64,000 bases of DNA from assembly GCA_031423495.1 (NCBI GenBank), contig JANPFP010000185.1, positions 1-64,000 on the forward strand. The letters run 5' to 3'. The notes beneath the pieces were generated by a model. It was not told the DNA's origin and searched no databases. It was given only the letters and a program-made list of their open reading frames with translations. Positions 18,167 through 28,173 of this stretch are shown piece after piece. Every line of letters starts with the position of its first letter. Positions within the stretch are counted from its first letter, which is position 1. Made by a program: the position numbers and the translations under genes. Origin of the DNA: JACPYM01 sp031423495. GTDB lineage: Bacteria > Acidobacteriota > Blastocatellia > RBC074.

Positions 18167-18800
18167 AAAAATCATTCGCATCATATTGGCTGACGATCAC
18201 AGCGTTGTGCGGCGCGGTTTCGGCATGATTCTCGCGGCGCAAAGCGACCTCGAAGTCATCGGCGAAGCCGCCAACGGACGCGAAGCCGTCGAACAAGCCG
18301 AACGACTGCAACCTGATTTGGTCGTGATGGATGTTTCGATGCCTGAGTTGAATGGCATTGAGGCTACGCGCCGTGTACTCGAAGTCGCGCCGCGTTGTCG
18401 CGTCTTAGCGTTGAGCATGCACCGCGACGCGGTTTACGTACGCGAAATTTTGCGCGCCGGAGCCGCCGGATACCTGCTCAAAGAAGCAGGCGATCACGAT
18501 CTAATCAGCGCGGTGCGCGCCGTTGCGCAGGGCCAGGGCTATTTGAGTCCCGCCGTGTCAGACGCTGTGTTGAGCGATTATCGCAAGCACGTCACCGACC
18601 CGATTGATTTGCTCACCAGCCGCGAACGCGAAATCCTGCAACTCATCGCCGAAGCCAAAACCAATAAAGAAATCGCCACGGCGCTGAATCTCAGCCCTTA
18701 CACGGTTGAATCGCATCGCGGACGCATTATGGAAAAACTGAATCTGCACAGTGCAGGCGAGTTGGTGCGCTTTGCCTTTCGTAACGGGCTGATTGATTAA
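18159..18800 (+). CDS. NarL/FixJ-family response regulator
   Basis: A 213-residue regulator with a receiver domain and a LuxR-type helix-turn-helix. The acidic pair is in LADDHSVVRRG (D12, D13). The phosphorylation site is D58 in LVVMDVSMPELNG, and the conserved lysine is in GYLLKEAGDHD. The output domain runs from about 145 to 205 with the signature LTSREREILQLIAEAKTNKE and the recognition helix around SPYTVESHRGRI. It is translationally coupled to the upstream kinase. Family knowledge says phosphorylation drives dimerisation and promoter binding. The convergent gap to lon is only 40 bp and shows no clear terminator. Confidence 0.92.
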   Translation: MPEKIIRIILADDHSVVRRGFGMILAAQSDLEVIGEAANGREAVEQAERLQPDLVVMDVSMPELNGIEATRRVLEVAPRCRVLALSMHRDAVYVREILRAGAAGYLLKEAGDHDLISAVRAVAQGQGYLSPAVSDAVLSDYRKHVTDPIDLLTSREREILQLIAEAKTNKEIATALNLSPYTVESHRGRIMEKLNLHSAGELVRFAFRNGLID

Positions 18801-18840
18801 GCCACAATGTCAGGCCCGTCGTTTTTCATGACCGTGCCGC

Positions 18841-21327
<2,487 letters not shown>

Positions 21328-21331
21328 TTAT

Positions 21332-21411
21332 TAGTGGCTAGCAGCTAGTGGTTAGTGGCTTGTGGCAGAGTTTCTAAAAACTAGCCACTAGCCGCTAACC
21401 ACTGACCACTA
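21332..21411. repeat. Inverted repeat between hsp20 and lon (TAGTGGCTAG family)
   Basis: Left arm 21332-21365 (TAGTGGCTAGCAGCTAGTGG...) pairs imperfectly with 21379-21411 (...CTAGCCGCTAACCACTGACC...). Each arm is made of degenerate TAGTGGT/CTAGTGG words. The TAG stop codon of hsp20 (minus strand, 21409-21411) lies in the last word. The same family forms the outer repeat at 16558-16853. Confidence 0.85.
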
Positions 21412-21879
21412 TTCCTCAGCTATTGGAATAACGATTTCGCGTCCGCTGGTGGCGACTTTGGGCAGGCGAACGTTGAGTACGCCTGCGGTGAGTTGCGCGG
21501 TGCTGCGGTCAATGTCTATCTGCCATTTGATCGCCAGTGTCAGTGAGAACGTGCCGTATTCGCGTTCGAGACACAAAAAGCGCGCGGGACGATCTTGGTC
21601 GCGGACTTCTTCTGGATTCGGTGTTTCAGCCTCTTTGCGGCCTTCGATTTTCAGCAAGCTGTCACGCAACGTGACGCGCAAGTGCGAAGCCGCGACGCCG
21701 GGCAATTCGACGCGTACGAGAATGGCGTCATCGGCTTCATAAAGGTCTACGGGCGGAACCCACGCGCCGGGTTGCTGGGCGAGCGCACGCAACTCGTCTA
21801 CGCGCACGAGCAGGCGGCGCAAGCGGTCGCGCAACTGGTCAGAAAGCTCTAGCGAAAGTGAGTTCAGGGGTTTGGTCAT
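21409..21879 (-). CDS. Hsp20/alpha-crystallin small heat-shock protein
   Basis: A 156-residue chaperone with the alpha-crystallin domain at about 45-145: YEADDAILVRVELPGVAASH, the strand motif LRVTLRDSLLKIEGRKEAE, and the diagnostic AQLTAGVLNVRLPKV (A-x-x-x-G-V-L motif). The N-terminal arm is short and basic, and the C-terminal IVIPIAEE contains the I-x-I motif used for oligomer assembly. Such proteins hold unfolding proteins for later refolding or proteolysis, consistent with lon just downstream on the same strand. The two genes are separated by a repeat hairpin. Confidence 0.92.
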   Translation of the reverse strand: MTKPLNSLSLELSDQLRDRLRRLLVRVDELRALAQQPGAWVPPVDLYEADDAILVRVELPGVAASHLRVTLRDSLLKIEGRKEAETPNPEEVRDQDRPARFLCLEREYGTFSLTLAIKWQIDIDRSTAQLTAGVLNVRLPKVATSGREIVIPIAEE

Positions 21880-22193
21880 AATGCCTGCGGGATGCCTGCC
21901 AGAAAAGAAGCGGGATTCTAGCCGCCGCTCATAGGTGGCGCAAGAACGAGATCAGCAGGCAAGTTTCATCTCCCAGCTGTGACGATTGAGGAAGTGCCAT
22001 ACGCTGGTAACGAAGCCCGACCGATACGCGCTTATGGTGCGCGTCGCATTGTGGTGGCGCGGGCTTTGCTTTAGGGTTCGCGGCACTTGGCTCACCGTGA
22101 AGCAATCGCAGTTTTCGCACGCATCGCAATGACAGTTGCTGTTTCGTGCTGACAGTTGTCGTTTATCGGTTTTCGCTTTTGAGGAATTGAAAC
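21880..22193. other. Divergent intergenic region hsp20/giant membrane protein
   Basis: This 314-base stretch must hold promoters in both directions. I see no CIRCE element (TTAGCACTC-N9-GAGTGCTAA) and no convincing ORF. A short direct repeat GACAGTTG occurs twice near 22131-22154, and a GAGGA-type ribosome binding site precedes the ATG at 22194. Confidence 0.5.
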
Positions 22194-25100
22194 ATGGAAG
22201 TGTTCGGCGTTCTTATCGTACTCGGCTTGCTGGCTTGCCTGCTCGTCGGTTTCCTTCAGATTTTGCTGTGGATAATTCGCCTGTTAGGCGGAGGCCAACC
22301 CTCAGCCAACAGCATTCGCCCTGAACCATCCATTACTCCATCTGTCACGCCACCGCGAACCACGTGCAACGGATGCGGTGCGCCGTTCAATTCGTCCGAC
22401 CAGTTTTGCATGCAATGCGGCTTGCGACGCGGAGCCAAACTCGGAGCCGCCGAAACCGATTTGATCGCAACGCAACGCGCGCTGTTGCGTTTATTCAATC
22501 TCAAACAACTCGACGAAAACCTTTATCAATCGCTCTCGCAAACCATCGAAGCCGAACAGGCGCGCTTGCGCGACAATCAGACAGAGAGACAGACAGTCAG
22601 GCAACTGGTTCACCAAACGGTGAATGCTCCCGCTGCAACTACATTTGACAATTTGCCCGCTCGCCCGGCGGCTCCCATAACCCCTATCGCTCCCATTGCT
22701 CCTATAACTCCTACGCGGCCGCCCGAACCGCGTCGCTCTTTACCCGAAATGCTCGCCGCATTCATGGAAGAAAGCAGCATTCGTTGGGGCGAACTCGTCG
22801 GCGGCGTACTCATCATCGGCTGTTCACTCGCGTTGGTCGTGAGTCTGTGGTCAGAAATTGCCGAACGCCCCGTACTCAAGTTCAGCGTATTCATGTCAAT
22901 GACTGCGGCGCTGTTCGTGTTGGGCTTTTATAGCGCGCGTCGTTGGAAGCTGCCTACGACGAGTCGCGGCGTAATGCTGATCGCTACGTTGCTCGTGCCG
23001 CTGAACTTCCTCGCCGTGACGGCGTTGGGACGCGCTTCGAGCGGCGTGTTGATCGTACTCGCTGAAATCGCCGCTTGGTTTGTGTTCGCGGCGTTGGTGT
23101 GGCGCGGCGCGCAGGTTTACGCGGCGGAACATTCACATTGGATAGCGGGCAGTACGATGGGTGTCTCGCTCGCCTTGCTCGCCGCCAAACATCTCGCCGC
23201 ACCTGACTTGAACTGGCGCAACTGGCTGTTGCTAGGCGCGCTGCCCATCGCCTGTTTCGTCGTCAGCGTCGCCGGTTCGTTGCGGCAGGCGCGTACCAAA
23301 CCATCGCTCAAATCGTCTGGCGAATCACCACAGCTTTACAGCTTATTTGCCGTACTCGGCACCGGGCTTTTCGCCACCGTATTGCCGCTGGGCTTGTTGC
23401 TCGGACGCGGCGGTTTATCGCGCCGTACGTGGCAGGAACTCGTACCGCTGCTGGCCTTGCTCGGCGTGCCGCTAATGGCGGTCGGCAGGTTTTGCTGGCG
23501 ACGCATTCAAAGCCAAGAACTCGGCGTTGAACGAACCATTGCCACCAGCATTGGCCTCGCGGGTGCGGCATTGCTCGCGGGCAGCACATTGCTCGCCTTT
23601 CCTTTCATTGACGCGATGCTCGTCGTCGCCTTGCTCAACGCTGTCGTGTTCGGTTGGGCGGCGTGGCATTACGGCTTGCGTACCGCGCGTTGGCTGGCGT
23701 TCGCACAAGCGCTTTACGCTTCGTTGCTGTTGCTGCATCTGGCTTTGGGAAATTTGCAATTCGGCCTGAGCGACGCTGCGACGCTGTTGAGCGCGCTGTT
23801 TTCTTACGTCAGCGGCGTATGGCTATTGATCGCGGCGCTCGCGCTGCTGACAGCGGCAGAACTGCTGCCGCGACGTTCGACCGTTAGACCTTATCTGCGC
23901 GCTGACGCTGAACTCGCCGCCGCCGCCTGCGCATTGGCGAGCTTCGGATTAGTGACCTATCACGGCTTCGGCTGGCTTAATGATCCGCTGCACGCCGTGT
24001 GGATTTACGCGACGTATGCGGTCGTGGCTTTCGCGCTGGCGTGGCGACACCAGTTCGCGCCGTTCGTATGGGCAGGACTCGGTTTGCTGTGGATGACCAG
24101 CGCGCAAGCCTGTGTTTATTGGTTGCAACCAGTTTGGCAATGGAGCGAGCCGTGGGCCGTCGCGTGGCTCACCGTCGCGCTCATCACGGCAACGCTGGCG
24201 TTGTTGAGCTTGTTCAACGGGCGAACTCAAGCCTTGTTCGGCAACCCTAGCCTGCTCGCCTCAGGCGTATGCGTTTTAGCCGTCGCGCCGTTGCTGGCCT
24301 TTCGTCCATTCGAACTTTCACCTGCCTATTTATGTCCCGGCTTTATCGTCGCGCTGGCTTGGGCGTTCTATGCGTGGCGCGCTGCGCAACCAGTGACCGC
24401 CGTCAGCGGCGGCTTACTTTTCAATCTCGCAGCCAGCCTCTCGGCCTTGAGTTGGTTTCGCGCACATTACGAAGTTTCTGACAGCCAAATGCTGGTGCGG
24501 CTGATCCAAATCAATCTCGCCGTGAGCGCGCTCTATGCGCTGGCGTGGTATGGCTTCACGCGCGGCGACGCGCAATCACCGCATCGTCATTGGGTCTTGC
24601 GATTGAGCCGAATCATAGCAGCTTTATGGCTCGCGCTGTTGGGTGTAACTGCCGCCGTCTTGATCATGTCACCGTGGCACACCAGCCAGTTCGTACGCGT
24701 CATCGGCGGTGGTTGGGGCTGGGCTTTGGCTGCATTGGTCGCTGGCACTTACGCGCTGACGCAAACCAGCCGTTATCCCAATCGCTTGCGTTCGTTCTCG
24801 CTCAGGATGTTGGCGCTGCTCGCGCTAGGCGCGCAAACCGCCGCGCTCGTACATCGTTTTGAAACCACTTGGGCGTGGCAGGCTTATTTCACGCTGGCCG
24901 GTTTCGTGACGTTGGCCGCCCTCATCGCGGTGGCTCGCGTAGCCTTTGCCTCACGCCGCGAACAGAAAGCTGAAAGCAATCGCGCTACGTTATGGACGAA
25001 CGGTTTGAGCATCGCCGCCGTCTTGCTGGCGTGGCGTGGCACCGAAATCAATCAAGAATGGCAAGGCCCGTGGCGCAGCGTCGTCATCCTTTTCACCGTC

Positions 25101-27203
25101 ACGCTGGCGATGCTCGTGATGCAAGGGTTCAGGCGTTCGCGCGCTTACGCCTATGTCGCGGGCGCGTTGGCGTGCGGCACGTTGACGATGTGGATTTGGG
25201 GTTACGCGCAAGGCAACGGTACGCCGATGGACATGCTCTTGCTCAACGGCGTAACGCTCGCCGCCATCGCGCTCATCAGCCTGTTGATCGAATTGCGCAG
25301 CGGCGCTCCGGCTAAAGCTGGTCTTCCGGCCTTTCATCAATTCGTCGCGTTCGCGTTGCTCGCCACTTCGAGTTGGTGGATGGCGACGAAACTCTTTCAC
25401 GATTTCACCGGCATGTCGCACCACTGGATGGCGGCGCAAGGTGTTTACAGCTTATTGTTTTTTGCGGCGCTTGCGGCGTTGCTCTTTGCCAGTTGGTGGG
25501 ACGGCGCGCATCGGTGGCGCTTCACGGCGGTGTATGTTTTCGGCTTGCTGGTCATCGCGGCGCTGATTGATCGTCGCAACTTTTTCGGCGCGTCAATGTT
25601 GTATTGCTTCTCAGTCGTCGGAACGCTTTACGCCGTTGGCGCAGCCTTGTTGTGGCGCAGCCGTTCTGTCTTTAGCAATGCGTTGCTAGCCTTGCGCATA
25701 CCCGAACTTGAACCTAATACCTCAGACGGCTTGTGGTGGCTCACGCCTGCGAACACTTGGCTTGCTGCAATTTCAACCGCGTTGGCATTGTTCCTGAGTT
25801 CGGTGATGGAACCGTCAGCTACGCGCGTGCTAGCCGCCGTCGTGAGTTTGTTGGCTCCGCTTTCTTTATACCTGCTCATCACTAAATCAGTTACTTCAGA
25901 CGACTCAACCCATGCACAAATACGAACGCGCTGGCTCACGTTGGCGCTGGCTTTCTGCGCAGTGCTGGCGTGCCTGTGGCTGGGCGTAAGCGCACAGTAC
26001 ACACATCAACTCGTTATTTTCACGGCGTTGTCGTTGCTCGTTAGCGGTGCGTTTTACCTGAGCGAAGCGCGTCCGTTATCCAACTGGACGGCTCGTCTCA
26101 CCCGGTTGGGCGCGTGGGAAGCACCGTTGCGGCAGTTCGTAAACACGCTGGGAATCATTGGCCTCACGGCGTTAATCGCTACGCTCGGCCTTGAATGGGG
26201 GCAGCGGCTTGATTTTGGCGCTCCGCAACTGGCGACGTGGGCGGCAGGACTCGTGACAGCTTTATTCGTCGCGTTGTTGTTGAGCTTGCTGGCCTTTGCG
26301 TTATGGCGCGGACGCGATCCGCTCGACTGGCAAGGCCCCGCACGCAACCGTTACGTTTATGGCGCAGAGATCGTCGCCGTATTGCTGTTCATTCACGTGC
26401 GCTTAGTCGCGCCGTGGTTATTTGGCGGACGCTTTCAGGCGTATTGGCCGATCATGATTTTGTTGCTCGCCTTCGTTGGCGTATTCCTCGGCGACCTCTT
26501 GCGCCGTCGCGGACGCACCGTGCTGGCCGATCCGCTCGAACGCACCGGCGTCTTTTTGCCGCTGTTGCCCGCGCTGGCTTTCGCGTTAGTTCCGTCGCGG
26601 GTTGATTACGCGGGCGTGCTGTTGGGCGTAGCGTTGTTTTACGGCTTGCTATCAATCATGCGGCAATCGTTCGGCTTCGGCATGCTGGCGATTCTGGCGG
26701 GCAACGGCGGGTGGTGGCACTGGTTGCAACGCACCGGCGATTTCGGATTTTTCGCGCATCCGCAAGTGTGGCTGATTCCGGCGGCGCTGTCGGTGCTGGT
26801 CGCCGCGCATCTCAATCGCAAACAGCTTTCGCTCGAACAACTCACGACGATTCGTTATGTCGCGTTGATGACGATTTATGTTTCTTCGACGGCTGACATC
26901 TTCTTGAACGGCGTCGCCGATTCGCCGTGGCTGCCGCTCGTTCTCGCGGTGCTTTCAATCGTGGGCGTAATGCTCGGCATCATGCTGCGCATTCGCGCTT
27001 ATCTGATTTTGGGTACGTTATTTTTACTATTCGCGGTGATTACGCTGGTGTGGCACGCGGCGGTGAGTTTCGGCTGGTACTGGCTGCTGTATGTCGCCGG
27101 CATCGCTGCCGGCATGGCAATCATTTATCTCTTTGCCATGTTTGAACGCCATCGCGCCGCGTGGCTGTTGTGGATGGAGCGATTCAAAACGTGGCAAGCT
27201 TAA
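22194..27203 (+). CDS. Giant polytopic membrane protein with N-terminal zinc ribbon (DUF2157/DUF2339-like)
   Basis: A 1669-residue protein. An N-terminal helix (6-32) is followed by a zinc ribbon with C58/C61 and C72/C75 (TCNGCGAPF...FCMQCGLRRG), a charged coiled-coil-like stretch (85-145) and a proline linker PAAPITPIAPIAPITPTRPP (158-177). About 40 hydrophobic helices then run to the end. The first membrane block (IRWGELVGGVLIIGCSLALV... WSEIAERPVLKF) resembles the DUF2157/DUF2339 class of large bacterial membrane proteins of unknown role. There is no catalytic motif that I recognise. The helices probably arose by internal duplication, judging by repeated W-x-L-P and L-A-L-L patterns. Function unknown; a lipid or cell-envelope role is only a guess. 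Confidence 0.75.
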   Translation: MEVFGVLIVLGLLACLLVGFLQILLWIIRLLGGGQPSANSIRPEPSITPSVTPPRTTCNGCGAPFNSSDQFCMQCGLRRGAKLGAAETDLIATQRALLRLFNLKQLDENLYQSLSQTIEAEQARLRDNQTERQTVRQLVHQTVNAPAATTFDNLPARPAAPITPIAPIAPITPTRPPEPRRSLPEMLAAFMEESSIRWGELVGGVLIIGCSLALVVSLWSEIAERPVLKFSVFMSMTAALFVLGFYSARRWKLPTTSRGVMLIATLLVPLNFLAVTALGRASSGVLIVLAEIAAWFVFAALVWRGAQVYAAEHSHWIAGSTMGVSLALLAAKHLAAPDLNWRNWLLLGALPIACFVVSVAGSLRQARTKPSLKSSGESPQLYSLFAVLGTGLFATVLPLGLLLGRGGLSRRTWQELVPLLALLGVPLMAVGRFCWRRIQSQELGVERTIATSIGLAGAALLAGSTLLAFPFIDAMLVVALLNAVVFGWAAWHYGLRTARWLAFAQALYASLLLLHLALGNLQFGLSDAATLLSALFSYVSGVWLLIAALALLTAAELLPRRSTVRPYLRADAELAAAACALASFGLVTYHGFGWLNDPLHAVWIYATYAVVAFALAWRHQFAPFVWAGLGLLWMTSAQACVYWLQPVWQWSEPWAVAWLTVALITATLALLSLFNGRTQALFGNPSLLASGVCVLAVAPLLAFRPFELSPAYLCPGFIVALAWAFYAWRAAQPVTAVSGGLLFNLAASLSALSWFRAHYEVSDSQMLVRLIQINLAVSALYALAWYGFTRGDAQSPHRHWVLRLSRIIAALWLALLGVTAAVLIMSPWHTSQFVRVIGGGWGWALAALVAGTYALTQTSRYPNRLRSFSLRMLALLALGAQTAALVHRFETTWAWQAYFTLAGFVTLAALIAVARVAFASRREQKAESNRATLWTNGLSIAAVLLAWRGTEINQEWQGPWRSVVILFTVTLAMLVMQGFRRSRAYAYVAGALACGTLTMWIWGYAQGNGTPMDMLLLNGVTLAAIALISLLIELRSGAPAKAGLPAFHQFVAFALLATSSWWMATKLFHDFTGMSHHWMAAQGVYSLLFFAALAALLFASWWDGAHRWRFTAVYVFGLLVIAALIDRRNFFGASMLYCFSVVGTLYAVGAALLWRSRSVFSNALLALRIPELEPNTSDGLWWLTPANTWLAAISTALALFLSSVMEPSATRVLAAVVSLLAPLSLYLLITKSVTSDDSTHAQIRTRWLTLALAFCAVLACLWLGVSAQYTHQLVIFTALSLLVSGAFYLSEARPLSNWTARLTRLGAWEAPLRQFVNTLGIIGLTALIATLGLEWGQRLDFGAPQLATWAAGLVTALFVALLLSLLAFALWRGRDPLDWQGPARNRYVYGAEIVAVLLFIHVRLVAPWLFGGRFQAYWPIMILLLAFVGVFLGDLLRRRGRTVLADPLERTGVFLPLLPALAFALVPSRVDYAGVLLGVALFYGLLSIMRQSFGFGMLAILAGNGGWWHWLQRTGDFGFFAHPQVWLIPAALSVLVAAHLNRKQLSLEQLTTIRYVALMTIYVSSTADIFLNGVADSPWLPLVLAVLSIVGVMLGIMLRIRAYLILGTLFLLFAVITLVWHAAVSFGWYWLLYVAGIAAGMAIIYLFAMFERHRAAWLLWMERFKTWQA
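22671..22713. repeat. Copy of an intergenic repeat phrase inside the giant membrane protein gene
   Basis: The coding DNA here consists of alternating CTCCCATAACCCCTATCG/CTCCCATTGCTCCTATAA words and encodes the linker PITPIAPIAPITPT. Very similar words (CCTATTGCTCCCATAACTCT) form an intergenic inverted repeat at 57994-58050. The match suggests that the linker came from the repeat family. Confidence 0.65.
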
Positions 27204-27205
27204 TG

Positions 27206-27353
27206 CGTGTCCGTAGCCCGACCATAAGCGAGGGCTACTTTTGATTGGGTTCGGTGACGCCGTTGCGTCTAGTGCCGAGGTAGCCCTCTCTAACGGTCGG
27301 GCTACGGACACGTGGCAGGCGTAAATCCCCGCAGCACAAGATGCCATCTTGTG
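27206..27353. repeat. Long inverted repeat plus second hairpin downstream of the giant membrane gene
   Basis: Arm 27206-27240 (CGTGTCCGTAGCCCGACC...) pairs with 27278-27312 (...GGTCGGGCTACGGACACG) with a few mismatches and a 37-base loop. A separate near-palindrome GCACAAGATGCCATCTTGTGC lies at 27333-27353. Both precede the microcompartment operon and could end transcription from the left. Confidence 0.85.
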
Positions 27354-27427
27354 CCACCGATAGGCTGTGGGTATGATGCCCGCGCTTTACTTTTCAATCC
27401 CAAACACATCGAAACGAGGAACAAGTT

Positions 27428-27754
27428 ATGAGTATGGAAGCGCTCGGCATGGTCGAGACAAAGGGTTTCGTCGGCGCGGTCGAAGCAGCTGACGCAATGG
27501 TCAAGGCCGCCAACGTAGTGCTGGTCGGCAAGGAATATATCGGCGCAGGCTTGGTGACGATTTTCGTGCGCGGCGACGTCGGCGCAGTCAAAGCCGCCAC
27601 CGATGCCGGAGCCGCCGCTGCCCGTCGCGTCGGCGAACTCGTCAGCGTCCACGTCATCCCGCGTCCGCACATCGAAGTCGAACGCGTGCTGCCTGCCACC
27701 AAACCTCAACTCACGGGTAACGAACCGAAGGCGTTGACCGAAGGCGGCGCTTAA
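27428..27754 (+). CDS. Bacterial microcompartment shell protein, BMC-H (PduA/EutM/CcmK type)
   Basis: A 108-residue single-BMC-domain protein that should assemble into hexamers tiling the facets of a protein shell. The domain covers residues about 4-90: ALGMVETKGFVGAVEAADAM, then VVLVGKEYIGAGLVTIFVRG containing the central pore loop (YIGAG), then DVGAVKAATDAGAAAARRVG and VSVHVIPRPH. The C-terminal extension (PATKPQLTGNEPKALTEGG) is short and disordered. A GAGGA ribosome binding site lies upstream of the ATG. No pentamer (BMC-P) or trimer gene is adjacent, so a closed shell would need partners elsewhere in the genome. The aldehyde dehydrogenase two genes downstream is a plausible cargo. Confidence 0.95.
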   Translation: MSMEALGMVETKGFVGAVEAADAMVKAANVVLVGKEYIGAGLVTIFVRGDVGAVKAATDAGAAAARRVGELVSVHVIPRPHIEVERVLPATKPQLTGNEPKALTEGGA

Positions 27755-27781
27755 TTATCACCAGCAGTCGCAAGGTCTCGC

Positions 27782-28159
27782 ATGAATGAAGTCATTGCGC
27801 AGATACAGTTAGAAAACATTGTTGATCGTGAACTCGTGCGACGCGGCTTATTGGCTGAAGATAAAGTGCGCCAACTGATCACGCATGCGGTGGTTGATCC
27901 AGATGTATTGATGTTAGTGCTGCCGCAAGATCAAGTAACAGCGCTCGGCTTGCGTCTGACCAAAGAAAGCAATGCGAGTTCAGTAACAGTGAGCGTCGGC
28001 AATCGAAGCGCATCAGTAACTTGCGTGATGAATTCAGGATCAACTCAACCGGTATTGAGCAGCTTGCCGCTCACGGTTTTAGACTTACATCTGGACAGGC
28101 AACAGCAAATCTTGTCACCACGCGCTGACTCACCGCTCTTCCCGTTATATCGAATCTAA
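27782..28159 (+). CDS. Unknown 125-residue protein in the microcompartment cluster
   Basis: I do not recognise this protein. It opens MNEVIAQIQLENIVDRELVR, appears mixed alpha/beta, has one cysteine (TCVMNSG) and no signal peptide or membrane helix. It is not a BMC-P/EutN-type pentamer by eye. The DNA is poorer in G+C and uses more A/T-ending codons than its neighbours, hinting at recent acquisition or weak selection. It begins 28 bp after the shell gene and ends 15 bp before the dehydrogenase gene, so it is very likely translated from the same mRNA. It may be a shell accessory, a cargo adaptor or an orphan. Confidence 0.6.
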   Translation: MNEVIAQIQLENIVDRELVRRGLLAEDKVRQLITHAVVDPDVLMLVLPQDQVTALGLRLTKESNASSVTVSVGNRSASVTCVMNSGSTQPVLSSLPLTVLDLHLDRQQQILSPRADSPLFPLYRI

Positions 28160-28173
28160 AAGTCTCTTCAAGC

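Noticed and set aside
21880..22193. CIRCE or other heat-shock operator upstream of hsp20
   Set aside because: No inverted repeat of the TTAGCACTC type was found in the gap.
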